This document shows, piece after piece, positions 44,662-52,745 of a stretch of DNA of 64,000 bases. The DNA comes from Rariglobus sp041662485. GTDB taxonomy: Bacteria > Verrucomicrobiota > Verrucomicrobiia > Opitutales > Opitutaceae. Position 1 is the stretch's first letter. Each line of letters opens with the position of its first letter. The notes beneath the pieces are model-generated. The model was not told where the DNA came from. It was given only the letters and a program-made list of their open reading frames with translations, and did not search any database. A program made the translations under genes and the position numbers. The stretch covers positions 1 to 64,000 of the forward strand of contig JBAZSJ010000010.1 in assembly GCA_041662485.1 (NCBI GenBank), read 5' to 3'.

Positions 44662-45177
44662 GGCAACGAGGTCGTCGTGGAGCTTCTTGAACCAGACGAG
44701 TTCATTGCGGAGGAGACGGCGGGCTTGGGGCGACCATTTGGAGAGGGGTTCTTCCTCGATGCGTTGATGGAACCAGCGGCGGAATTGGTCGAGGCCGCGA
44801 ACGTAGTTCACCGTGGGGGTGTTGGCGTCGGGTTCGCGACGTTGGCGAGGGGAATCCGGCAAGACCCCCGTGGCCATGTAGGCTTGGCGGAGACCGGCGG
44901 CATCATCGAGGAGGGTGTCGGGGGCGTGCTTGGCGAGCTTCATGTAGCGCCGGGCCGTAGGTGCGGAGATGGCGGGACAGTGGGCGGCGAGCCAATCCTG
45001 CCAGGTGCCGTGCGGGAGGGCGTCCTTTTGGAGGTTGAGCAGCCGACCGCATTCGAGGGCGCGGGCGACGGCTTGGCGGGCGTTGAGGGTGGCGGCGGCG
45101 GCGGTGGCGCTGGCTTCGGTGAAGGCAGCGTTGATCTCGGAGGCGAGATTGAGGGCGAGGGCGGAATCAGTGGACAT
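44659..45177 (-). CDS. DUF3102-like protein, 172 aa
   Basis: The central region fits the DUF3102 pattern (ALECGRLLNLQKDALPHGTW, then WLAAHCPAISAPTARRYMKL), a helical fold with an HTH-like end seen in phage and plasmid proteins. The C-terminal 60 residues are Trp/Arg-rich (QFRRWFHQRIEEEPLSKWS). Its start lies inside the end of the preceding gene (overlap of 11 bases), so they are co-translated. A DNA-binding replication or regulatory helper is likely. Confidence 0.8.
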   Translation of the reverse strand: MSTDSALALNLASEINAAFTEASATAAAATLNARQAVARALECGRLLNLQKDALPHGTWQDWLAAHCPAISAPTARRYMKLAKHAPDTLLDDAAGLRQAYMATGVLPDSPRQRREPDANTPTVNYVRGLDQFRRWFHQRIEEEPLSKWSPQARRLLRNELVWFKKLHDDLVA

Positions 45178-45760
45178 GGTGAAGGTAGGATTTGCGTTTG
45201 GAGAGGTGGTTAAGGCGGGACTTGCGGTAGGACTGGCGGGCGCGTTTTGAACGCATCCCCCGTGAGGGCTGGAGGGCGAAGGTCTGCGACCACTGGATGA
45301 CGAGGCGGGAGAACGCGGCGCGGGTGACGCCGTGGCGCTTGGCGAGGGCGGTCTCGCTCAATCCTTCGATGTCCATGAGGCCGGATGCGAAACAGGCGGC
45401 GTCGAAGGCAAGGAGAGGGGAGGGATGAGCGCGGATACGGGCGCAGAACGAGGCGAGGATGTCGGAGGCGGTGATGGAGGGAGGAGCATCATCCGGCGTG
45501 GGGGCAGAGGGAGGAGACTGCGTCGGTGTGAAAACCAAGTCATCCCCAGGCTTCGATTCCGGGGACTCGCTCCGCGTGATGACAGAATCATCATGTTCGC
45601 GAGTGGATGTGCGGCGGGAGGTGTCGGGCTCGCCGAGACCTTGGGCGGCGAGGCGGGCGCGTTCATCGGGCGGGAGGGTGGCGAGCCACTCGCGGTAGGC
45701 AGTGGCGTATTCGGCGTCGCGTGTGTCCTGAAGGTCGGCGGTGGAGAGACGCGGTTTCAT
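45167..45760 (-). CDS. HTH protein of the replication block, 197 aa
   Basis: The first half is low complexity and acidic. The second half has PSITASDILASFCARIRAHP and an HTH (LSETALAKRHGVTRAAFSRL, about residues 143-162), followed by a strongly basic tail (KRARQSYRKSRLNHLSKRKS). The start at 45760 is supported by a strong ribosome binding site, AAAGGAGG, ten bases upstream; the longer open frame runs through a G-rich repeat. It is probably a DNA-binding regulator or initiator accessory. Confidence 0.78.
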   Translation of the reverse strand: MKPRLSTADLQDTRDAEYATAYREWLATLPPDERARLAAQGLGEPDTSRRTSTREHDDSVITRSESPESKPGDDLVFTPTQSPPSAPTPDDAPPSITASDILASFCARIRAHPSPLLAFDAACFASGLMDIEGLSETALAKRHGVTRAAFSRLVIQWSQTFALQPSRGMRSKRARQSYRKSRLNHLSKRKSYLHHVH

Positions 45761-45802
45761 GGCTGCGCCTCCTTTCGCCGATGAAGGTTTACGGGGAGTT
45801 TC

Positions 45803-45858
45803 AACCCCAACCCCAGCACCCCAGCCCCTATTACATAGGGGGCTTGGGGTTTGGGGTA
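45803..45858 (-). promoter_or_regulatory. G-quadruplex-type motif and hairpin upstream of the HTH gene
   Basis: On the minus strand four GGGG runs lie between 45828 and 45805 with loops CT, TGCT and TT. Just upstream is a hairpin CCCCTA-TGTAA-TAGGGG. Both fall in the presumed leader of the HTH gene, between it and the ATPase stop at 45916. Confidence 0.6.
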
Positions 45859-45915
45859 GCAGAGCTGGGCCAACACCAGATGGGGCCAAATTGGGGTGGT
45901 TTTGGTGTTTGGGGT

Positions 45916-47013
45916 TCATGGCTGGCCTTTCGCGTAGAGCCCGCCACCCGCCTTGCGGATGACCCCCAGATCAACCATGTCGTTGATATTATTGGCGGCA
46001 GTGTTCTTGGCGCAGTCACGCGCCGCCATGATAGCGGACTGCAACTCAGTCCATTTGAGGTGCTGAGTGTCGCCGTAAACCTCATCGGCCAGAGTGCCGA
46101 GTTTGATGCGCTTACGGTCATCGGCGGTCAGCGCGGCAGACGCACAACGGACGTGCATACCGAGCACATCATCCCACTTGAAACGAGGGGCGTTGGCGTC
46201 GGAGATTTCTTTGCGACGAGCAGGCTTACAGGAAATCGAGACTTCCTCTCCATCTTTGCAGAGGACGAGGACGGATTCGGATTTGCGCTCAATCTGACTG
46301 CCGAGGTGACCGCGCATCTTCACGCCCCCCGGATTGTGGTGCAGCGCCATGATAATGACGCAGTTCGTTTCGGAGGCGAGTTGGTGTAGTTCGGTAACGA
46401 GTGCGCAGGCTTCGCCAACCTCGTTCACGTCAAAAACCATGTCGGCAACACCGTCGATGAAGATGGAATGAAGTTTGCCGGATTCGGATGCGGCTCGCGC
46501 CAGCGCACAAATGGCAGTGCGGCGTTCACTGGGATCGAACAGCGTGAGAGAATAACTCCGAAACCATGAAGGTGGCGGTGAGGTGTCTGCGCGGCGAAGC
46601 GCGCGCATCATCATGTGGTAGTGGTCGCCCCGGCTCTGTTCGGTGTCGAAGTGGAGCACGATGTGGCCATCGGGATTGATGCCCTCGAAGCCGAGGTAAT
46701 CCCCGTTCTCGCCGCCCATCAGCGATGCGATCATGGCGGAGATGACGGAGGATTTACCCGACTTAACGGCGGCGGCGATGGTGACGAGGTTGCCCGCGTG
46801 GGCGATTTCGACTCCCGTCAGCTTGAACGCACATGGTTCTGGCGGCGGTGGTTTATCAGGATCGAAGCGCATGGTCTCCACCCGCACCAGCAGGGCGGCT
46901 CGTGCTTCGACGGGAGATATGGGTGGAGTGTCCGCAACAGCGGGCCTACTTCCCTTTTTTGCCGGGAGCGCGGCGTGAGGCGGTGAACCGTCGGAGTAGG
47001 ATTTCAACGGCAT
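45916..47013 (-). CDS. RecA-like replicative ATPase (RepA/DnaB-type)
   Basis: The 365-aa protein has Walker A TIAAAVKSGKSSVISAMIAS (about residues 84-103), Walker B LHSIFIDGVADMV (about 190) and NCVIIMALHHNPGG, typical of RepA-like hexameric helicases of plasmids and phages. The C-terminal 90 residues carry a winged-helix-like part (LKWTELQSAIMAARDCAKNT). I set the start at 47013 (MPLKSYSDGS) because of the site AAGGAGG in front and the ten-base overlap with the primase gene. It probably unwinds the element's origin. Confidence 0.85.
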   Translation of the reverse strand: MPLKSYSDGSPPHAALPAKKGSRPAVADTPPISPVEARAALLVRVETMRFDPDKPPPPEPCAFKLTGVEIAHAGNLVTIAAAVKSGKSSVISAMIASLMGGENGDYLGFEGINPDGHIVLHFDTEQSRGDHYHMMMRALRRADTSPPPSWFRSYSLTLFDPSERRTAICALARAASESGKLHSIFIDGVADMVFDVNEVGEACALVTELHQLASETNCVIIMALHHNPGGVKMRGHLGSQIERKSESVLVLCKDGEEVSISCKPARRKEISDANAPRFKWDDVLGMHVRCASAALTADDRKRIKLGTLADEVYGDTQHLKWTELQSAIMAARDCAKNTAANNINDMVDLGVIRKAGGGLYAKGQP

Positions 47014-48005
47014 GGCGAGTCCTCCTTGGGTAGGCCTTCGAACACATCGGCCGGGCAGTCGAGGGATTCCCCGTCGGTGGCGGCGAGGAGGTCGGCGAGA
47101 TCCTTGTGGGGAGGTTCGAAGGTGAAGCCGTCCACGGTGGCTCCGGCTTGTTTGAGCTGGGCGGCCCAACGCTGGCCGGCATCGGAACCGGCGTCGTCGG
47201 CGTGCTCGAAGATACGGACGTGTTTGCCGGTGAAAAACGGCAGTGCGTCGGGGTGAAGAGAGGCGGTGGCTCCGGGAACGCAGACGACGGCGACGGAGGT
47301 GGTGCGGTCGTCCAGCCAAGCGAGGGTGTGAGCGGCGAGGAAGTCGGGCCCGCCCTCGCAAAAGAGAACGAGGCGACGGTCGCCGATGTCGGCGGCCCCG
47401 ATGGGCCAACCCGCAATGCTGCCGCCCAGAGTCCAAGCCTTCGCGTTGTTCCATGTCCACGGTTGGCCGTCCATGCGACGGACTTGGATTGAGCGACGGG
47501 CGGAATCGGTGATCGCCCAGGCCGAACGGGAAACCCCGTCGTCGGTCATGGTGCAGCGGTGGAGCAGCCCGCGTTGGTTGGCGATATGCAGACCGGTATA
47601 CACGGGCCAGCCGCGCACGTGCTGAATCTCGGCCATGTCGTCGATGGACGGGATGAAGAAGGGCGGTATGCGAAGCAGTTTCTTGGCCTGCGCTTTCCGG
47701 ACGGGCTGCGCCGGGGTTAGCGCGGCGATACGGATCAGCTCGCGGGCGGCGTCGGACGGGGAACAGCCGAGTATCCGCATGATGAGGCCGATGACATCGA
47801 ACGCTTCTCCCGTTGCGAAGTCGTGAGCGACCTTGCCGTCCGGGCGAATCGAGAATGACGGCTTTTTATCGGGGCGGACTGGCGAGGAGCGAACGAGGCG
47901 GGTTTCGCCATCCTGAAGGCCGTAGGCGCGTAGAACGTCGAAGATTGTTGCTCGGTCTTTGGCTTGGTCGAGGAGGGAGGGATGGGTTGGTGAGGGCTGA
48001 CTCAT
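47004..48005 (-). CDS. Primase-like Toprim protein
   Basis: The 333-aa protein has a CHC2-like N-terminal fold (TIFDVLRAYGLQDGETRLVR, FSIRPDGKVAHDFATGEAFD) in which the zinc cysteines and histidine are not apparent. A Toprim domain follows, with RRLVLFCEGGPDFLAAHTLA holding the catalytic glutamate and VRIFEHADDAGSDAGQRWAA the DxD. It would make replication primers, paired with the ATPase next to it. The mix of primase and helicase genes next to the integrase is typical of phage satellites and plasmid-like elements. Confidence 0.84.
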   Translation of the reverse strand: MSQPSPTHPSLLDQAKDRATIFDVLRAYGLQDGETRLVRSSPVRPDKKPSFSIRPDGKVAHDFATGEAFDVIGLIMRILGCSPSDAARELIRIAALTPAQPVRKAQAKKLLRIPPFFIPSIDDMAEIQHVRGWPVYTGLHIANQRGLLHRCTMTDDGVSRSAWAITDSARRSIQVRRMDGQPWTWNNAKAWTLGGSIAGWPIGAADIGDRRLVLFCEGGPDFLAAHTLAWLDDRTTSVAVVCVPGATASLHPDALPFFTGKHVRIFEHADDAGSDAGQRWAAQLKQAGATVDGFTFEPPHKDLADLLAATDGESLDCPADVFEGLPKEDSPCR

Positions 48006-48082
48006 TGTAAGTCAGGCACTCCGTTCCGGTGCTTCGACGACTGTCGTCGCACCTAGATGAAAGTGCCGTCATTACGCAGAGC

Positions 48083-48120
48083 GCTACATTTGCTGTAGCC
48101 GCCGCTACTTCTGCTGTAGC
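48083..48120. promoter_or_regulatory. Two tandem 17-bp palindromes upstream of the primase gene
   Basis: GCTACATTTGCTGTAGC at 48083-48099 and GCTACTTCTGCTGTAGC at 48104-48120 repeat with a 21-base period. They lie between the QueC-like stop (48125) and the primase start (48005). They could be repressor operators, iterons or double hairpins ending the upstream transcript. Confidence 0.7.
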
Positions 48121-48124
48121 GGGA

Positions 48125-50272
48125 TTATTCTGTGCCGACCGCTACGCGTTCCGCAGTCGGATCCGTGAAAACCCAAGCTACAGTATTTGGCGGCTGGTAG
48201 CTGTTTTGCGCTCCAACCCGTAGATTCTTTTTCGATGAGAGATGATCCGCCAGGGCTGCATCGTGCTTTCGGATCTCGTCAATGGTGCGCCGCACGTTGA
48301 TGCGCACGGCATCGTTCCGGCTCTTGGCCAGATTGGAGGTCTTCCTGCTCTTACCGAACTTATTGAAGTCGCGATCTATACCGTCGATGAGTTCACCGCG
48401 TTCAGTTTTGAGCGCAGCAAGGTCACCGTGCCGGTGCTCGCGCGAAGCCTTGGCAATCTCGGCATCCAAATCCGATAAGGCCTTTTTGTAGTTTTCCCGC
48501 TTTTTGTCGTCGGCCGCGTCGAGCGCGTCCGAGTCGATAGATTTGGAAACATGAAGGTCGGTCTCCGTCGGGTCTTGGATTGCGGACAAGGCAATGTGTC
48601 CGACCTCCCCGGCTCGGTCACAGATGTCCTGAACAGACTGCCCGGTGAAGGTTGCGCCGGGATGAGAAAGCAGATGAGCCAAGTAGCGGCAGCCTTTATC
48701 ATGGCGTTGAAGCGGAAAGGAAGTTCCGCCCTTGAAGCGTATTTCCCAGACATTGCCGCGACGCCAGAAGTAGCTGGGAGGGGCGGGAGGTGAGGCTTGG
48801 GAAGCTGTCTCGGCCGAAGCTAGAATCCGATTTTCAAGCGCGATGCGGATGAGGCAATCCGGGGCGGCCTGATCATTCACCAGCTCGTAAGCGTGGCGTG
48901 AGACCGCGGCAGCCAAGGCGGATTCTACCTCCGCACCGTGTTTCCGGTGGAGGTCGAGGAGGCGTTGGGCCACCTGGGCTTGTGATTGGCCGGGGATGTA
49001 GGGAATGGCGCGGGAAATCTCCGGATAACGAGAGATCAACTCGGTTGGTGACGTGATCGTCTTCATCGCCAGCGCACGATTCAGATAGGCCGCGAGGAGG
49101 ATGCGATCATCGCGCTCGGGTGATGAATTGATGAAGACATTGTTTTCGTAACGCGCGGCCCGATCCAACTCCCATGCGTCGGCCGACAACATCGCGAGGC
49201 GGCGATCTATGCATTGGGAGCAGACGCCGCATTGACTGTGTTCAGTCGTGCGCGTCCACGTGTGGCCGCAGCTCACGGATGAGGCAATGAGGTGGCCCGC
49301 ACCGGCTCGGACGATTCTTCGGATGACGTCGGCTTTTGTCTCGAAAATGAATGGATTAACAACTTGGAAATCCGCTTCGCAAATCAACGAGAAGAGCTTC
49401 GAGAAACCCGCCAAAACGCGGGGATGGGTAGTGCGGGTAGCACGACCGCCGACAACTTGGGCACAGACGGGGAGATTGATGCTAACGACGCCGTTTTCAT
49501 AGAAACGCAGGGAGTTCAGCTTGAGCATCTGCGCCACCGTCGAGCCCAGCGCAGCAAATAGAAACGACCTGGTGCGTTGCGTGTGCTCCTTTCCCATAGC
49601 CTTGGCCTTATTGGCGAGAACAGCAATTTGAACCGCCTTGTTGCTGGGCGAGAGTTTTTGTAAATCCGTCCAAAGCTGCCGGATGAAAGCGCTATTCTTC
49701 GGAGTAGAAATATGCGTCACAAAGGCCACGCGGTTACGCAACGTGACGAGTTCCTCGATTGCTCCGGCGAGTGAATCCAAGCCGCCGGAAAACATCGCGA
49801 CTTGATCAATCGGGGCGTTGCCCGCGCCGGCGTTACTGTCGGTGAAATCGAGGTAGTCGTGAAACTCGGCCGGATTGGCCGCTTTTTTGAACGTGAATTC
49901 AAAAATGTGGTCGGCGAGGAAGCCTAGAACATCGGACAAGGCCTTGGTGACTTCGGGCCGACTCCAGAAATCCGGCCGTCTAACCGGTATATGCAGGTGG
50001 ATGACCTGCCTCCACTTTCCGCCAAACGTATCGGTGTCCTGACCGGTGCGAACGATGGCCTGATCCGCACTGTAAACGTAGGCGGCGATTTCAACCAAGT
50101 CGTTCTGCAACACGGGGACGCTGCGGGGTAAACGGCGATTGAAATCCGAAATCTTGAGGTTTACGCGCGTGTCTTTCGGACCGTCCGTGAGATTTAAGCG
50201 GATCGGAGCAGCGTCCGGCGATTTCGCCGGCGCTGACAGGCCTCCACATAAAATGACGCGTTCAGGAGGCAT
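48125..50272 (-). CDS. QueC-like nucleotide-loop protein with C-terminal extension, 715 aa
   Basis: The middle carries the PP-loop QVAMFSGGLDSLAGAIEEL (about residues 181-199) and a zinc cluster CGHTWTRTTEHSQCGVCSQC, the layout of QueC, which makes 7-cyano-7-deazaguanine. Ordinary QueC is about 230 aa; this one has an N-terminal 170-residue part and a C-terminal 250-residue part. The latter contains VWEIRFKGGTSFPLQRHDKG and CRYLAHLLSHPGATF, similar to a small domain at the end of some large regulators, then a coiled coil (YKKALSDLDAEIAKASREHR). QueC homologues occur in Qat and some CBASS defence systems. Overlap with the partner gene is 11 bases. Confidence 0.82.
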   Translation of the reverse strand: MPPERVILCGGLSAPAKSPDAAPIRLNLTDGPKDTRVNLKISDFNRRLPRSVPVLQNDLVEIAAYVYSADQAIVRTGQDTDTFGGKWRQVIHLHIPVRRPDFWSRPEVTKALSDVLGFLADHIFEFTFKKAANPAEFHDYLDFTDSNAGAGNAPIDQVAMFSGGLDSLAGAIEELVTLRNRVAFVTHISTPKNSAFIRQLWTDLQKLSPSNKAVQIAVLANKAKAMGKEHTQRTRSFLFAALGSTVAQMLKLNSLRFYENGVVSINLPVCAQVVGGRATRTTHPRVLAGFSKLFSLICEADFQVVNPFIFETKADVIRRIVRAGAGHLIASSVSCGHTWTRTTEHSQCGVCSQCIDRRLAMLSADAWELDRAARYENNVFINSSPERDDRILLAAYLNRALAMKTITSPTELISRYPEISRAIPYIPGQSQAQVAQRLLDLHRKHGAEVESALAAAVSRHAYELVNDQAAPDCLIRIALENRILASAETASQASPPAPPSYFWRRGNVWEIRFKGGTSFPLQRHDKGCRYLAHLLSHPGATFTGQSVQDICDRAGEVGHIALSAIQDPTETDLHVSKSIDSDALDAADDKKRENYKKALSDLDAEIAKASREHRHGDLAALKTERGELIDGIDRDFNKFGKSRKTSNLAKSRNDAVRINVRRTIDEIRKHDAALADHLSSKKNLRVGAQNSYQPPNTVAWVFTDPTAERVAVGTE

Positions 50273-51053
50273 CAGGTTGGGCGCGAGCGCGCATCTCGCC
50301 GCGTATCTTCTCTATGGCATACCAGCCGAAGCCGCTCGTGAGCTTTCGGTCTATTTTTCCGCCGCCCTCCCAGCGTTTTGAGGAGAACCAGTCTCCGCAG
50401 TATTCCTCTACAATCACGCTGGCCTCGCGGGAGTGCTTCGCCATCGCCGCCTCGAAATCCTTCACCTGCTTGATGGTCGCGAACCGCTTCCCTTCGCCGA
50501 CCTCCGCTCCGGCCGCCTTCGAAAGGAAGTAGAGCATGCAGTTGTGGGAAACGCGTTCAAAAAAGGTGCGGGCCAATTTGCCGAACTCACCAGGACGGCC
50601 GAGATGCGACATAGCGTTGTTCACCTCTGCAGGTGATGGGGTGAAGAGGCCACCGAGCTTGTCGCCAAGGTGGCTGGTGATTGCGCCCACCAGCGCGTTT
50701 TGGGATAGCTCGGCGAAATCGCTATGGCTGCGGCGCAGCGAGGCCTTATCGTCCAAGAACGACTGAATAGCCGAGGCGATTTCTGGAACCGAACAGTGTT
50801 CGTGGATGTCGAGGCCGACCTGGTTTAGATGACGAACCGGGTCTTTTTGTTTAGCCGCAATGGCCAGCTCCGTCATCAACACGACCGTTTCCGTAAAGCC
50901 AGGATCATTCTGAATGGCCTGAAAGGCCTTATCGGAAGCATCGAGGGTGGCTTTGGCTATAGCCGGAACATCTGCTTGGGCATCGGCGACAAGTTCGACG
51001 ACTTTAATCCAAGGGCGGGTTTTTGGAAGTGTTCCTAAACGGATGTGACCCAT
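50262..51053 (-). CDS. Partner of the QueC-like protein, 263 aa
   Basis: It starts MGHIRLGTLPKTRPWIKVVE and is all helical. Conserved-looking segments are SDFAELSQNALVGAITSHLG, GEFGKLARTFFERVSHNCML and SREASVIVEEYCGDWFSSKR. I recall proteins with this start as unnamed island genes. The stop overlaps the QueC-like start, so the two are made together. An A/T-rich stretch upstream (51061-51120) with TATAAT on the minus strand is a plausible promoter. Role unknown; sensor or effector of a two-gene defence unit is an inference. Confidence 0.75.
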   Translation of the reverse strand: MGHIRLGTLPKTRPWIKVVELVADAQADVPAIAKATLDASDKAFQAIQNDPGFTETVVLMTELAIAAKQKDPVRHLNQVGLDIHEHCSVPEIASAIQSFLDDKASLRRSHSDFAELSQNALVGAITSHLGDKLGGLFTPSPAEVNNAMSHLGRPGEFGKLARTFFERVSHNCMLYFLSKAAGAEVGEGKRFATIKQVKDFEAAMAKHSREASVIVEEYCGDWFSSKRWEGGGKIDRKLTSGFGWYAIEKIRGEMRARAQPDAS

Positions 51054-51145
51054 GCGCGTGCAAGGGCATTAATAGCAAATTATAGGCCAAAGTATAAAAA
51101 TGGTTCATATCGGGGATAGATAAACTGCTCACGTGATCGTTTTGT

Positions 51146-51379
51146 TCAGCCGCGTGCCGGAATCTTGAGCTTTGTGCGGATGTGGATGCCGACCTCGGTC
51201 GCGTCGTAATAAACAAAGTGACCGACGCGGTGATGGGGGATGCGGCGAAGCTTCGTCCATTCGCGGAGGGTGCGGATTGAGGGCTCGCGGCCAGTTGGGA
51301 AGATGCCGCTGGCGCGTAGGCCGGTGATGTCGGTGAGCTGGGAGGTCTGGCAGGGAGCGGAAGCAGGAGGAGGATTCAT
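51146..51379 (-). CDS. Excisionase/AlpA-like small HTH protein, 77 aa
   Basis: The protein has a MerR-like winged helix: SQLTDITGLRASGIFPTGRE, then TLREWTKLRRIPHHRVGHFV and YYDATEV. Proteins like this bend DNA at att sites (excisionase) or activate satellite genes (AlpA). I set the start at the ATG 51379; a GTG nine codons upstream is also open. It lies just before the integrase on the same strand but behind its terminator, so it has separate transcription. Confidence 0.72.
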   Translation of the reverse strand: MNPPPASAPCQTSQLTDITGLRASGIFPTGREPSIRTLREWTKLRRIPHHRVGHFVYYDATEVGIHIRTKLKIPARG

Positions 51380-51418
51380 GCACTGGGCCCCGTGTCCACC
51401 GGTCACGGGTAGGGCACG

Positions 51419-51447
51419 AAAAAGCCCGCACTGGTGAGAGTGCGGGC
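51419..51447 (-). terminator. Terminator after the integrase gene
   Basis: On the minus strand GCCCGCA pairs with TGCGGGC and five T follow. It lies 23 bases past the integrase stop and insulates it from the small HTH gene. Confidence 0.85.
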
Positions 51448-51469
51448 ATGGCTTGAGAAACCGGAGCGA

Positions 51470-52687
51470 TCAGCTTGCGACCGCCAGCGCCTCCGGCTGC
51501 GTAGGGAAGGCGAGCGGAGCGGGGGAGGTTACCGGGACTGGTGTTGGCAGAATACCGAAAAACTTCTCGGCCTCGTCGGTGGTTTTTAAGTCGAGGTAGT
51601 GCTTGCGGATGATCGTCTCGGAGTTTCCTGCCTGCAAAGCGGCTTCGCCCATCGAACGGAATTTGGCCACGTGCATGGAAATGAACGTGTGCCGAAGCAC
51701 GTCATGGGTGAGTCCAAAATGTAGGGTGACCTTGTCGCGAAGTTGCTGTGAGTTTTTCGGGATGATCGGGAAGCGGTCGAGAGGGTAGGCCGTCAACCAG
51801 GCTGCGAGGTTGGGCTGAATGGTGACGTTGCGCTTCATCTTCACTTTTGAGACCTCGGGCTCGATGTGGATGACGCCGGTATCAAGGCGGACATGCTCAG
51901 GCTTGAGCTTGAGGATCTCGCCGGTGCGCATGCACGGACGGATGCCGGCGAACAGGCACAGGGCGAAAAAAGGGACGAGCGCGCCTCCCTCGAAAGTTTC
52001 GACGTAAGCCATGATCGCTTTGGCCTGCTCGTCGGACAGCGTTTTTGCCGATCCCCGCCGGTGGGCAATGCGGTGGTAAGGAATTTTTTCGACGGGATTG
52101 GCGGTGATCCAGTCCTGTTGAAAAGCGAATTTCAGGAAGGTGGAAACCACGCCGCGGCGATTATTGTAGGTTTTCAGTGCGGCGTTGCCGCTTTGGAAAT
52201 AGGCGGTGAGGCGCTGGGCGGTGAGGTCCGCTACCGTGGAATTTGGGAAATAGCCCTTCAGCACCTCCAAATGGCAACGGATGGTGTTGAGCTGGGGTTT
52301 TGAAATGAGCTGGCGCTCGTGCTCACGTTTTTTGATCGCGAGGTAGTCGGCTGCGGCGTCGATCAAAGACTTCTGACGCTGTGGCTCGCGGTAGTTGGCG
52401 AGGGCATAGTCGAGGTAGAAGCCGAGGGGGCGGGGCTGACCTGACATGCGGCGGAAAACAGCCTCGGCCTCGCGAAGCTGATCGTCTGATAGAAACGTGG
52501 TTGCGGTGCGAAGGCCGGACTGGGTCTGGGCGGCTTTGGCCTCAAGTATCTCTTTTTCGGTGCCGGCTTCCTCACGGGTCTTAAAGTTCTTGCGGATGCG
52601 AAGACCGTGGAGACGGCCGTCGACTCGCCAAGAGCTGATACCGTTGCGGTTGGTGAACCGGGAGACGGTGAACGTGGACTGCTTCAT
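51470..52687 (-). CDS. int: Tyrosine integrase of the island
   Basis: The 405-aa recombinase has an N-terminal part for arm sites (FTVSRFTNRNGISSWRVDGR), a SAM-like core-binding domain (about residues 110-200) and the catalytic domain with LCLFAGIRPCMRTGEILKLK (first arginine), LTHDVLRHTFISMH (HxxR) and NSETIIRKHYLDLK (nucleophile tyrosine). It lies 58 bases from the att core in the tRNA gene. The start at 52687 (MKQSTFTV) places candidate arm sites right in its promoter, so integration and expression may be linked. Confidence 0.93.
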   Translation of the reverse strand: MKQSTFTVSRFTNRNGISSWRVDGRLHGLRIRKNFKTREEAGTEKEILEAKAAQTQSGLRTATTFLSDDQLREAEAVFRRMSGQPRPLGFYLDYALANYREPQRQKSLIDAAADYLAIKKREHERQLISKPQLNTIRCHLEVLKGYFPNSTVADLTAQRLTAYFQSGNAALKTYNNRRGVVSTFLKFAFQQDWITANPVEKIPYHRIAHRRGSAKTLSDEQAKAIMAYVETFEGGALVPFFALCLFAGIRPCMRTGEILKLKPEHVRLDTGVIHIEPEVSKVKMKRNVTIQPNLAAWLTAYPLDRFPIIPKNSQQLRDKVTLHFGLTHDVLRHTFISMHVAKFRSMGEAALQAGNSETIIRKHYLDLKTTDEAEKFFGILPTPVPVTSPAPLAFPTQPEALAVAS

Positions 52688-52690
52688 GGT

Positions 52691-52718
52691 TAGGTTGCCA
52701 TGTCAATTGGGCAACCTA
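52691..52718. promoter_or_regulatory. Candidate integrase arm-type sites, right end
   Basis: TAGGTTGCC at 52691-52699 and GGGCAACCTA at 52709-52718 are inverted copies of the word repeated at 16290-16309. They lie between the integrase start codon and attR. Confidence 0.6.
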
Positions 52719-52745
52719 GCCAGCGGTTTTTCCTCTTCAGAGGAG

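Larger units (their letters stand above)
16141..52745. mobile_element. Integrated element in tRNA-Leu (candidate capsid-forming phage satellite), about 36.6 kb
   Basis: The bounds are the two 31-bp direct repeats. A tyrosine integrase points away from the intact tRNA at the right end, as in many tRNA-integrated phages and satellites. Contents are integrase, small HTH protein, primase-like and RecA-like replication genes, terminases, portal, protease, decoration and capsid genes, two candidate defence units and a recombinase/ParB cassette. No tail, head-tail connector, holin or endolysin gene was found. The element is either a satellite with its own capsid or a prophage whose late genes were replaced by cargo. 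Confidence 0.88.

Noticed and set aside
52731..52745. Replacement terminator for tRNA-Leu supplied by the island
   Set aside because: The short hairpin is followed by A rather than T on the tRNA strand, so it does not fit a rho-independent terminator.
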